Positions 21,584 to 28,964 of a DNA stretch of 33,745 nt are shown in pieces; the first letter of the stretch is position 1; every line of letters starts with the position of its first letter. The notes below the pieces were generated by a model that was not told the DNA's origin, searched no databases, and saw only the letters and a program-made list of their open reading frames with translations. The stretch comes from Actinomycetota bacterium (GTDB taxonomy: Bacteria; Actinomycetota; Thermoleophilia; Gaiellales; Gaiellaceae): contig VAXO01000034.1 in the NCBI GenBank assembly GCA_005888435.1, forward strand, positions 1-33,745. Direction: 5' to 3'. The position numbers were made by a program, and so were the translations under genes.

Positions 21584-22889
21584 TCTCGGTGCGTTCGATC
21601 TGCGCGCCGAGCGCGCGCAGCCGCTCGTCGATGCGCTCGTATCCCTTGTCGATCTGGTAGACGGCGCCGATCGTCGACGGCCCCTCCGCGCACAGGCTCG
21701 CGAGCAGCATCGCCATGCCGGCGCGGATATCAGGGCTCTCCATCCGCTGGCCCCGCAGCTTCGAGGGACCGGTGACGACCGCGCGGTGCGGGTCGCAGAG
21801 GATGATCCGCGCGCCCATGCTCACCAGCTTGTCGGTGAAGAACAGGCGGTTCTCGAACATCTTCTCGAACATCAGGATCGTCCCCGTCGCCTGCGTCGCG
21901 ACGGTCAGCGCGACGGAGGTGAGGTCGGACGGGAATGCGGGCCACGGCCCGTCCTCGATCTTCGGGACGTGACCGCCCAGGTCGTCCTGGACGACGAGCT
22001 CCTGGCGCGGAGGCACGCGCACCGAGTCCCCGTTCTGCTCCACGATCACACCGAGCTTCTCGAACGCGTGCAGGATCGACACGAGGTCGGCCTGCTTGAC
22101 CCCGTCGATCGTCACGTCGCTGCCGGTGATCGCGGCGAGCCCGATGAAGCTGCCGACCTCGATGTGGTCGGGACCGATCTCCCACTCCCCGCCCGTGAGC
22201 GACTGGACCCCTTCGACGCGGAGCACGTTCGACTCGAGGCCCTGGATGCGGGCACCGAGCGAGCCGAGGAAGCAGCAGAGATCCTGCACGTGCGGCTCGC
22301 ACGCCGCGTTGCCGATCACGGTTTCGCCCGGCGTCAACGCCGCGACCATGACGGCGTTCTCGGTCGCCATCACGCTCGCCTCGTCGAGGAAGATGGGCCG
22401 GCCGCGAAGCGCGCCCCCACGCATCTCGTAGCGGCGCCCGATCTCGATGTGCGCCCCGAGCTCTGCGAGCGCGTGGATGTGCGGGTCGAGCCGGCGGCGG
22501 CCGATCACGTCGCCCCCCGGCGGCGGCGCGCTGACCGCGCCGAGCCTGGCGAGCAGCGGCCCGGCGAGCAGGAACGACGCGCGCATGCGGCTGCAGAGCT
22601 CATCGTCGAGCTCCTGCTTCGTCACGTCCGCCGCGTGGATCCGAACCTCGTTCGCGCCTGTCCACTCCGCGTCGGCGCCGAGGTCGTTCAGCAGCTCGAG
22701 CATCGTCTCGACGTCCGCGATCCGCGGGACGTTCCGCAGCGTCACCGGCTCGGTCGTGAGCAGGCACGCGGCCAGGATCGGGAGCGCGCCGTTCTTGTTG
22801 CCGGCGGACTGGATCCGTCCGTGGAGGGAGCGGCCGCCCTCGATGACGAAGGACTCGGCGGCGCGTCCGATGACGGCCGTCTGCGACAT
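21570..22889 (-). CDS. murA: UDP-N-acetylglucosamine 1-carboxyvinyltransferase, Cys-to-Asp variant
   Basis: MurA commits UDP-GlcNAc to peptidoglycan with PEP. The 439 residues show IQSAGNKNGALPILAACLL, LRNVPRIADVETM, EIGPDHIEVGSFIGLAAI, PWPAFPSDLTS and MFENRLFF. The catalytic-loop Cys (Cys115 of E. coli) is Asp127 here: APPPGGDVIGRRRLDPH. Known Asp variants (mycobacteria, Chlamydia, Borrelia) stay active and resist fosfomycin. The ATG is preceded by TAGGCT and exactly 6 nt, so the mRNA is probably leaderless; the promoter is shared with the divergent HD gene 20 bp away. It heads the long minus-strand block down to rluD. Confidence 0.97.
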   Translation of the reverse strand: MSQTAVIGRAAESFVIEGGRSLHGRIQSAGNKNGALPILAACLLTTEPVTLRNVPRIADVETMLELLNDLGADAEWTGANEVRIHAADVTKQELDDELCSRMRASFLLAGPLLARLGAVSAPPPGGDVIGRRRLDPHIHALAELGAHIEIGRRYEMRGGALRGRPIFLDEASVMATENAVMVAALTPGETVIGNAACEPHVQDLCCFLGSLGARIQGLESNVLRVEGVQSLTGGEWEIGPDHIEVGSFIGLAAITGSDVTIDGVKQADLVSILHAFEKLGVIVEQNGDSVRVPPRQELVVQDDLGGHVPKIEDGPWPAFPSDLTSVALTVATQATGTILMFEKMFENRLFFTDKLVSMGARIILCDPHRAVVTGPSKLRGQRMESPDIRAGMAMLLASLCAEGPSTIGAVYQIDKGYERIDERLRALGAQIERTESSGV

Positions 22890-22909
22890 CGCGGTAGCCT
22901 ACCCACGCG
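22890..22909. promoter_or_regulatory. Bidirectional overlapping promoter murA / HD gene
   Basis: The 20-bp gap contains the near-perfect dyad GGTAGCCTACC. It supplies TAGGCT on the minus strand (22901-22896), exactly 6 nt from the murA ATG, and TAGCCT on the plus strand (22895-22900), 9 nt from the HD-gene GTG. The two hexamers overlap by 5 bp, so only one RNA polymerase can open the site at a time. Confidence 0.6.
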
Positions 22910-23461
22910 GTGGAAGTCACACGCGAAAACGCCTGGGAGACGCTCACCAAGTACACGAAGAGCGAACCGCTGCTGCGTCACGCCGTCGGTGTCGAGGCGT
23001 GCATGGGCTGGTACGCGCGCGAGTTCGGCGAGGACGAGCAGCTCTGGCGCGCCGTCGGCCTGCTTCATGACTTCGACTACGAGATGCACCCGACGCTGGA
23101 CCACCACCCGCAGGACGGCGCGCCGATCCTCCGGGAAGAGGGCTACCCCGAGGAGGTGGTCGATGCCGTGCTCTCCCATGCCGAGCATCTGTCGATTCCA
23201 CGCGATACGCAGCTGAAAAAGACGCTCTTTGCGTGCGACGAGCTGTCGGGCTTCGTCCACGCGGTCGCACTGGTACGCCCGGGTGGCCTCGAGGGCATGG
23301 AGCCCAAATCCGTCAAGAAGAAGCTGAAGCAGCCGTCGTTCGCCGCGGGTGTGCATCGCGACGAGGTGTACGCCGGAGCCGAAGGGCTTGGGCTCGACCT
23401 CGACGAGCACATCCGCAACGTCGTCGCGGCCCTGCAGGAGGCCGAGGTGGCGGCAGCGTGA
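22910..23461 (+). CDS. HD-domain phosphohydrolase-like protein
   Basis: A 183-residue metal-dependent HD protein. LLRHAVGVEACMGWYAREFG gives the first His (24), AVGLLHDFDYE gives His53-Asp54, and DHHPQDGAPILREEGYPEEVVDAVLSHAEHL gives the later ligands. The family is usually annotated only as HDIG hydrolase, and substrate prediction is not possible. The remainder is basic (KSVKKKLKQ) and helical. The start is GTG with no Shine-Dalgarno sequence. Its stop overlaps the next gene's GTG (GTGA), pairing it with a VOC protein. Confidence 0.85.
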   Translation: MEVTRENAWETLTKYTKSEPLLRHAVGVEACMGWYAREFGEDEQLWRAVGLLHDFDYEMHPTLDHHPQDGAPILREEGYPEEVVDAVLSHAEHLSIPRDTQLKKTLFACDELSGFVHAVALVRPGGLEGMEPKSVKKKLKQPSFAAGVHRDEVYAGAEGLGLDLDEHIRNVVAALQEAEVAAA

Positions 23462-23865
23462 CTCCCCGCTTCGAGGCGTTCGGGATCGTCGTCAGCGACA
23501 TGGCGCGCTCGCTCGCGTTCTACCGCAAGCTCGGCCTCGAGTTTCCGTCGGGCGCCGAGAGCGAGGATCACGTCGAGGCGCAGCTTCCCGGCGGGCTCCG
23601 CTACATGCTCGACACGGAGTCGGTGATGAAGATGTTCGACCCGGACTGGCAGCGCCCGAGCGGCGGCCACGCCGTCGGCGGCGCGTTCAACTGCGAGTCG
23701 CCGGCGGAGGTCGACCGCGTCCATGCCGAGCTGCTCGACGCGGGCGGCTCGCCGCACAAGGAGCCGTGGGACGCTTTCTGGGGCCAGCGCTATGCGCAGC
23801 TGAACGATCCCGACGGGACGGTCATCGACCTGTTCGCGCCGCTGCCCGAGCAGCAGTCTTCGTAG
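23458..23865 (+). CDS. VOC-superfamily (glyoxalase/bleomycin-resistance-like) protein
   Basis: A 135-residue single VOC protein, two beta-alpha-beta-beta-beta modules. Module 1 starts FEAFGIVVSDMARSLAFYRKLGLEF; module 2 contains VGGAFNCESPAEVDRVHAELLDAG and ends WGQRYAQLNDPDGTVIDLFAPL. The usual first-strand metal His is replaced (EAFGIVV instead of xHVGIVV) and the last acidic ligand is Asp, so a glyoxalase activity is unlikely; ligand binding is as plausible. The GTG start overlaps the HD gene stop, so the pair is coupled. It converges on the aminotransferase with a 33-bp gap and no terminator. Confidence 0.87.
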   Translation: MTPRFEAFGIVVSDMARSLAFYRKLGLEFPSGAESEDHVEAQLPGGLRYMLDTESVMKMFDPDWQRPSGGHAVGGAFNCESPAEVDRVHAELLDAGGSPHKEPWDAFWGQRYAQLNDPDGTVIDLFAPLPEQQSS

Positions 23866-23898
23866 CACCCTGACCATGGCGGCGGCTGCGACTGACGG

Positions 23899-24981
23899 CT
23901 ACCGGTTGACGCCGCCGACCAGGCGTTCGACGTCGTCCTCGTTCGTCCACCAGCCGCACGAGGCGCGCACCCAGCCGGTCCCCGGCAGGTCGCGCACGAC
24001 GACGCCTCGCGCATAGAGCTGCGCAGCAGTTTCGGCGGGATCGCCGGCAGGCACGAACGACGCGAGCGTGCCCTGGCCGGGCTCGCCGATCACCTCGTAC
24101 GACTCGGCGAGCGCGCGACGGCAGTGCTCGGTCACTTCCGCGGCGCGCTCGAAGCACCAGTCGGGCCTCAGGTCGAGCGCGGCCTCCCAGCCCGCCAGCA
24201 TGTGGGTCGCGATCCAGCCTGTGTCGAAGCGCCCGGCGTTCTCGCGCGGGATGAAGGTCCCATCCGGCTCGATGCTCGCCTGGGCCCAGTACGCCGGGAA
24301 GGCGATCCGCAGGCTGTCCGGGTCGCGGATGTAGAGCGCCCCGAGCGGCTCCGGGCCGCAGAGCCACTTCTGTCCCGAGACCGTGTAGTAGTCGACCTCG
24401 CCGACCTCGACAGGAATCGCGCCGACGGACTGCGCGCCGTCTACGAGCACCGGCAGGCCGGTCTCACGCTTCAGCTCCTGCACAGGCATAACCTGCCCCG
24501 TCGTCCAGAGCACGTGCGACAGCGCCAGCAACCTTGTCTTCGGGCCGACCATGGACGCGATTCGCTCCGGCGCCTCGGCGGCCGGTCTGTTCGCGACGTC
24601 CGCGACGCGCACCGTTGCGCCTGACACGGCCAGCGGCAAGAGCAGGCCCGGGTGCTCGGAGTTCGTGGTCACCACCTCGTCGCCCGGCTGCAGACCGAGA
24701 CCGGCGACGACGATGTTGCACCCGTCCGTCGTCGAGCTCGTCAGCGCAAGCGTCTCGGGGGTTGCGCCGATGAGGTCCGCAACCTTCTGCCGAACCCGCA
24801 CGCGCAGCTCGAGCATGCTCTCGAACCACGCCTTGCCGCCGCGCCCCTGCTCCTGGTCGTAGCGGGCCCGCTCCTCCATCGCCTCCAGCGTCGTGCGTGC
24901 GAGCGGCCCGAGCGTCCCCGCGTTGAGGTACGCGTAGCGATCGAGCACCGGAAAGAGCGCCCGCGCTTCCGCGTGTGTCAC
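23899..24981 (-). CDS. Class V aminotransferase (PLP-dependent, IPN-epimerase/cysteine-desulfurase-like)
   Basis: A 360-residue fold-type I PLP enzyme. It begins AYLNAGTLGPLARTTLEAM, has the PLP phosphate loop in LTSSTTDGCNIVV, the cofactor-binding Asp181 in VLVDGAQSVGAIP and the Schiff-base Lys205 in YYTVSGQKWLCGPEPLGALYI. The C-terminal part has PRENAGRFDTGW and VRASCGWWTNEDDVERLV. No desulfurase-type active-site Cys loop is evident, so epimerase, lyase or transaminase activity is more likely; substrate unknown. The GTG start overlaps the upstream nuclease stop (GTGA). The frame is open another 50 codons upstream, but that is Arg/Pro-rich shadow. Confidence 0.9.
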   Translation of the reverse strand: MTHAEARALFPVLDRYAYLNAGTLGPLARTTLEAMEERARYDQEQGRGGKAWFESMLELRVRVRQKVADLIGATPETLALTSSTTDGCNIVVAGLGLQPGDEVVTTNSEHPGLLLPLAVSGATVRVADVANRPAAEAPERIASMVGPKTRLLALSHVLWTTGQVMPVQELKRETGLPVLVDGAQSVGAIPVEVGEVDYYTVSGQKWLCGPEPLGALYIRDPDSLRIAFPAYWAQASIEPDGTFIPRENAGRFDTGWIATHMLAGWEAALDLRPDWCFERAAEVTEHCRRALAESYEVIGEPGQGTLASFVPAGDPAETAAQLYARGVVVRDLPGTGWVRASCGWWTNEDDVERLVGGVNR

Positions 24982-25796
24982 TCGACCTCCCGATCGACGG
25001 GGGCATGGTCGGAGAGCACGCGGCCGCCGCGCATTCGCCGCTCGACCGGCCAGACCTGCGGCGGTCCCGCAGCCAGGCCGCGGGCGAGGATATGGTCGAT
25101 GCCCGTCGGCGTCGCGCCGGAAAAGCCCCATTCCGCGGTCATGAGGTCGGGGAGGGTACGGGAATTGCGCAGGGTGAGATTGAAGTCACCGCACAGCAGG
25201 ACCGGCTCGCCCGGGAGCGCGAAGCCGTCGACGAAGACGGCCGCTCGGAGCAGCTCGGCGTCGGGGATGCGCTTGTCGAGCCGGTGGCCGGTCGCGTGCA
25301 GGTTCGCGACCACCAGCGTTCGGTCGCGACGCCGGATGCGCAGCACCTGGCACACGCGGCGTTCCTTCGCCCAGTAGATCCGGTCGCCGAGCGACAGGCC
25401 CAGCCTCCGTGCTTGTGCGCGCCGGAAGCGGAAGGGGTTCAAGACGGCCCGTCGGTGCTCGACGACCGTCAGCTCGGGCGCGAGCAGCACTGCGTTCGCC
25501 TGACCGGTGACAGCGGAACGAAACAGGCGCGAGTCCAGCTCGCCGAGCGTGCGTGCGAGATCGCCGGGGAGCGGCAGGGGCCGCCGCGCAACGTCCGTGA
25601 CCGCGCTCATCCCGCTCCACTCGGTCAAATGCACGAGCGACCACACCGACAGCTCCTGGAGGCAGAGCACGTCGGGCGCATCGGCGACCGCAAGCCGCAC
25701 GAGCTCCTCCGAGTACGCCTTCCGCCCCCGCGGCTTCGTGTTGCCGTGGAAGATGTTCCAGGTCCGGACGAGCAGGCGTTCTACTGTACTGCGCAT
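24978..25796 (-). CDS. Endonuclease/exonuclease/phosphatase (EEP) family protein
   Basis: A member of the Mg-dependent EEP fold (DNase I, AP endonuclease, sphingomyelinase relatives). Motifs: VRTWNIFHGN, DVLCLQELSVWSL with the metal Glu, VVANLHATGHR, the catalytic LLCGDFNLTLRN and the final GIDHILARG plus VLSDHAPV. The substrate is unknown. No signal peptide is evident. The ATG at 25796 (272 residues) overlaps the ATG of the divergent gene in GCATGC. A TACAGT hexamer lies inside that extension, 7 nt before a CTG at 25775; if it is the promoter, the protein starts LLVRTWN with 265 residues. Coupled to the aminotransferase downstream. Confidence 0.9.
   Translation of the reverse strand: MRSTVERLLVRTWNIFHGNTKPRGRKAYSEELVRLAVADAPDVLCLQELSVWSLVHLTEWSGMSAVTDVARRPLPLPGDLARTLGELDSRLFRSAVTGQANAVLLAPELTVVEHRRAVLNPFRFRRAQARRLGLSLGDRIYWAKERRVCQVLRIRRRDRTLVVANLHATGHRLDKRIPDAELLRAAVFVDGFALPGEPVLLCGDFNLTLRNSRTLPDLMTAEWGFSGATPTGIDHILARGLAAGPPQVWPVERRMRGGRVLSDHAPVDREVE
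25776..25794. promoter_or_regulatory. Candidate bidirectional promoter EEP nuclease / GT4
   Basis: TACTGTA at 25782-25788 provides TACTGT on the plus strand, 7 nt before the glycosyltransferase ATG (25795), and TACAGT on the minus strand, 7 nt before a CTG in the nuclease frame. The geometry copies the murA/HD and dxr/GNAT promoters. Confidence 0.45.
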
Positions 25797-26841
25797 GCGC
25801 GTCGCGCTCGCAGATCCTCCCGCTTTCACGCCGGCTTACGACCATGAGCTTGCGTCCGCGCTCGCGCGCGCAGGCGCCGACGTGGAGCTCGTCACGTCGC
25901 GCTTTCGCTTCGGCGAGACGCCGGAGCCGGCGGGCTACGAGCGGAGCGAGCCGTTCTACCCGCTGTCGTCGCGCGTCTTTCGCCGATCGCACCTGCGACT
26001 ACCGGTCAAGGCACTCGAGCACGCGCCGGGAATGCTCGCGCTGCTGCGCCGGCGTCCCGACGTGCTCCATCTCCAATGGCTCGCCGCGCCCGAGCTCGAC
26101 CGCTATCTCCTCCGCCCCCGTGTCCCGACCGTTTTCACCGCGCATGACCTGCTGCCGCGGCGCACGGCGCGCAAGCTCTCGCTCTGGCGCACCCTCCTGT
26201 CGCGGTTCGATCGCGTCGTCGTGCACAGCGCGAAGGGACGCGAGGTGCTCGCCGTGCTCGGCGTCGACGCCACGGTCATTCCGCATCCGGTCTTCCCGAG
26301 CGACCCTCCTCGTGCCGACGACGGGCACACGTTGCTGTGCCTCGGAACGATCCGGCCGTACAAGGGGCTCGGCGATGCGATCGCGGCGGCGAAGCGGATC
26401 GACGGCGCCCGCCTGCTCGTCGCCGGCGACCCCCTCGAGCCCGTGAACGGCTACCGCGAGCAGGCGGGGAACCTTGCCGAGTGGCGCCTCGGCTACCTGC
26501 CGCAGCGCGAGATGGAGCGTGCGCTCGGCGAGGCGACCGTCGCCCTCTTCCCCTATCGCCCAGAGCTCGACCAGAGCGGCGCGCTGCTGCAGGCGCTGGG
26601 CGCGGGCGTGCCGGCGATCGCATACGACGTCGGCGGCATCGCCGACCCGATCCGGCAGTTCAAGGCCGGACGCGTCGTTCCGGCCGGCGACGTCGATGCG
26701 CTCGCGACGGCCGCGCGGGCACTGCTCGACGATCCAGCCGAGCTCGACGCGGCTCGCGCCGGCGCCAGGCGCGCGCGCGACACGCTCACCTGGGATGCCG
26801 CAGCCGCTGCCCACCTCGCGCTGTACGAGGAGCTGACATGA
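25795..26841 (+). CDS. GT4-family glycosyltransferase
   Basis: A 348-residue GT-B retaining glycosyltransferase. The N-terminal Rossmann half starts RVALADPPAFTPAYDHELASALARAG; the acceptor-side segment includes PTVFTAHDLLPRR. The C-terminal half has LLCLGTIRPYKGL, GYLPQREMERALGEATVALFPYR and the nucleotide-sugar site SGALLQALGAGVPAIAYDVGGIADPI, where the usual first catalytic Glu is Asp in PELDQSG. Donor and acceptor are unknown. The frame is open upstream but only this ATG gives the GT-B start; it is probably leaderless. Its TGA overlaps the next ATG (ATGA). Confidence 0.92.
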   Translation: MRVALADPPAFTPAYDHELASALARAGADVELVTSRFRFGETPEPAGYERSEPFYPLSSRVFRRSHLRLPVKALEHAPGMLALLRRRPDVLHLQWLAAPELDRYLLRPRVPTVFTAHDLLPRRTARKLSLWRTLLSRFDRVVVHSAKGREVLAVLGVDATVIPHPVFPSDPPRADDGHTLLCLGTIRPYKGLGDAIAAAKRIDGARLLVAGDPLEPVNGYREQAGNLAEWRLGYLPQREMERALGEATVALFPYRPELDQSGALLQALGAGVPAIAYDVGGIADPIRQFKAGRVVPAGDVDALATAARALLDDPAELDAARAGARRARDTLTWDAAAAAHLALYEELT

Positions 26842-27152
26842 GGCTCAGGCGTGCACGCTTCGCCGACGCCATAGACCGCCAGCTCGATCTGTTCGAGCGT
26901 GAGAATCGCGGCTTGATCGACGATTGCATCGCGGCCGAGCGTTCCTACACCAACGCCGACCGCGACGAGGCCGAGGAGCGCTACGGCGACTACGTCGATC
27001 TCGTCGAGACCGGGACCGAGGTGTTGGCCGATCTGCGCGACAACTTCGCGTCGACGCTCGACGACGACACGGCCGACGAGTACGTCGCGGCGTTCAACCG
27101 CGCCGTGCTGAAACGTTTCCGCCGCTTCGCGCTGGAGATCGAGGATCGCTGA
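26838..27152 (+). CDS. Uncharacterised 104-residue acidic helical protein
   Basis: I do not recognise a family. The sequence is all-helical and highly charged (RQLDLFERENRGLIDDCIAA, DRDEAEERYGDYVDLVETG, LADLRDNFASTLDDDTADEY, ending RRFRRFALEIEDR pattern), without membrane segments. It starts at an ATG overlapping the GT4 stop and ends with a TGA sharing a base with the GH15 start, so all three are coupled. High third-position GC and two overlaps support a real gene. A small partner or regulator of the glycosidase or glycosyltransferase is a guess from position. Confidence 0.75.
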   Translation: MRLRRARFADAIDRQLDLFERENRGLIDDCIAAERSYTNADRDEAEERYGDYVDLVETGTEVLADLRDNFASTLDDDTADEYVAAFNRAVLKRFRRFALEIEDR

Positions 27153-28963
27153 TGGCGCGCATCGAGGACTACGGCCTTATCGGCGACCTCCAGACAGCGG
27201 CGCTCGTCGGCCGCGACGGCTCGATCGACTGGGCGTGTTTCCCGCGCTTCGACTCCGGTGCGTGCTTCGCCGCACTGCTCGGCACGACCGACCAGGGACG
27301 CTGGCTGATCGCGCCGCGCGGCGACGCGTGGTCGGTCGACCGCCGTTACCGCGAAGGCACGTTGATCCTCGAGACCGACTGGGAGACGGACGCAGGCAGG
27401 GTGCGCGTTATCGACTTCATGCCGCCCCGCGGGAAGGCGCCGGACATCGTGCGGATCGTCGAAGGGCTCGAGGGCGAAGTCGAGATGGACGCCGAGCTCG
27501 TGATCCGGTTTGACTACGGCTCGACTCTTCCATGGGTGCGTCGGATCGACGGAGGCACCCGCGTCGCCATCGCCGGCCCCGACGCGCTCTGCTTTCGCAG
27601 CGATGCCGAGCACCGTGGCGAGAACATGCGCACGCTCGGCGAATTCACCGTGCGCCAGGGTGATCGCGTCGCGTTCACGCTCACCTGGTACCCGTCGAAC
27701 GAGGACCTGCCCGAGGCGATCGACGCGGAGCAGGCGCTGCAAGACACGGTCGACTACTGGGAGGGCTTCGTCCGGCAATGCAAATACGACGGGAAGTGGA
27801 AGGAGGCCGTCCACCGCTCGCTGATGGTGCTGAAGGCGCTGACGTATGCGCCGACCGGCGGCATCGTCGCCGCGGCGACGACATCGCTGCCGGAGAAGGT
27901 CGGCGGCGAGCGCAACTGGGACTACCGCTACTGCTGGCTGCGCGACGCGACGCTCGTCCTGCTCGCATTCATCAACGCCGGCTACCTCGACGAGGCGTTC
28001 GCGTGGAGGGCATGGCTGCTACGGGCCGCAGCGGGCGACCCCGCTGCACTGCAGATCATGTACGGCGTCGGGGGTGAGCGGCGGTTGACGGAGCTGACAC
28101 TCGACTGGCTGCCCGGCTACGAAGGCTCGCGGCCCGTGCGCGCAGGCAACGCCGCGAGCGAGCAGTTCCAGCTCGACGTCTACGGGGAGGTGCTCGACGC
28201 GATGCACCAGGGCCGCGTGCACGAGCTCGAGGGCTCGCCCGAGGCGTGGTCGCTGCAGCGCCGCCTGCTCGCATTCCTCGAGAACGCGTGGAAGGAGCCC
28301 GACGACGGGATCTGGGAGGTCCGCGGCGGTCGCCGCCACTTCACGCACTCGAAGGTGATGGCCTGGGTCGCGTTCGACCGGGGCGTCCAGGCGGTCGAGC
28401 AGTTCGAGCGCTCCGGGCCGGTCGAGCGCTGGCGGAAGGTGCGCGACGAGATCCAGCGCGAGGTGCTCGAGCGCGGCTTCAACCGCGAGCTGAACACCTT
28501 CACGCAGTCGTACGGTTCGAAGCGGCTCGACGCCAGCCTGCTCGTCATCCCGCTCGTCGGCTTCCTGCCGGCGGACGACGCCCGGGTGATGGGCACGGTC
28601 GCCGCGATCGAGCGAGAGCTCTACCGCGACGGATTCGTCTACCGCTATGCCGGCGACGACGAGCACGAGCGCGTCGACGGCCTGCCGGCGGGCGAGGGTG
28701 CATTCCTCCCGTGCACGTTCTGGCTCGCCGACAATCTGGCCCTGCAAGGCCGTCTCGAGGAGGCCGAGGAGCTGTTCGAGCGGTTGCTCTCGACGCGGAG
28801 CGACCTCGGGTTGCTCGCGGAGGAGTGGGATCCGGCGTCGCGCCGGCAGCTCGGGAACTTCCCGCAGGCGTTCACACACGTCGCGCTCGTCAACAGCGCT
28901 TTCAACCTCGACCGTCAGCACCACGCGACCCCGGAGCAGCGCGCGCAGCCGTCGGGCTACTGA
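27152..28963 (+). CDS. GH15 glycosidase (glucoamylase / trehalase-type)
   Basis: A 603-residue GH15 enzyme of the actinobacterial trehalase/glucoamylase group. The N-terminal beta-sandwich starts RIEDYGLIGDLQTAALVGRDGSIDW; the (alpha/alpha)6 barrel has ERNWDYRYCWLRDATL (about 253-268), the general acid in DDGIWEVRGG (Glu389), HFTHSKVMAWVAFDRG and the general base region GLLAEEWDP (Glu557/558). There is no signal peptide, so it works in the cytoplasm; mycobacterial homologues of this architecture hydrolyse trehalose. It is coupled to a GT4 and a small protein. Its stop lies 1 bp from the stop of convergent dnaE2. Confidence 0.93.
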   Translation: MARIEDYGLIGDLQTAALVGRDGSIDWACFPRFDSGACFAALLGTTDQGRWLIAPRGDAWSVDRRYREGTLILETDWETDAGRVRVIDFMPPRGKAPDIVRIVEGLEGEVEMDAELVIRFDYGSTLPWVRRIDGGTRVAIAGPDALCFRSDAEHRGENMRTLGEFTVRQGDRVAFTLTWYPSNEDLPEAIDAEQALQDTVDYWEGFVRQCKYDGKWKEAVHRSLMVLKALTYAPTGGIVAAATTSLPEKVGGERNWDYRYCWLRDATLVLLAFINAGYLDEAFAWRAWLLRAAAGDPAALQIMYGVGGERRLTELTLDWLPGYEGSRPVRAGNAASEQFQLDVYGEVLDAMHQGRVHELEGSPEAWSLQRRLLAFLENAWKEPDDGIWEVRGGRRHFTHSKVMAWVAFDRGVQAVEQFERSGPVERWRKVRDEIQREVLERGFNRELNTFTQSYGSKRLDASLLVIPLVGFLPADDARVMGTVAAIERELYRDGFVYRYAGDDEHERVDGLPAGEGAFLPCTFWLADNLALQGRLEEAEELFERLLSTRSDLGLLAEEWDPASRRQLGNFPQAFTHVALVNSAFNLDRQHHATPEQRAQPSGY

Positions 28964-28964
28964 G

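Noticed and set aside
23866-23898. Bidirectional terminator between the VOC protein and the aminotransferase
   Set aside because: The 33-bp gap has no stem of useful length and no T-tract.
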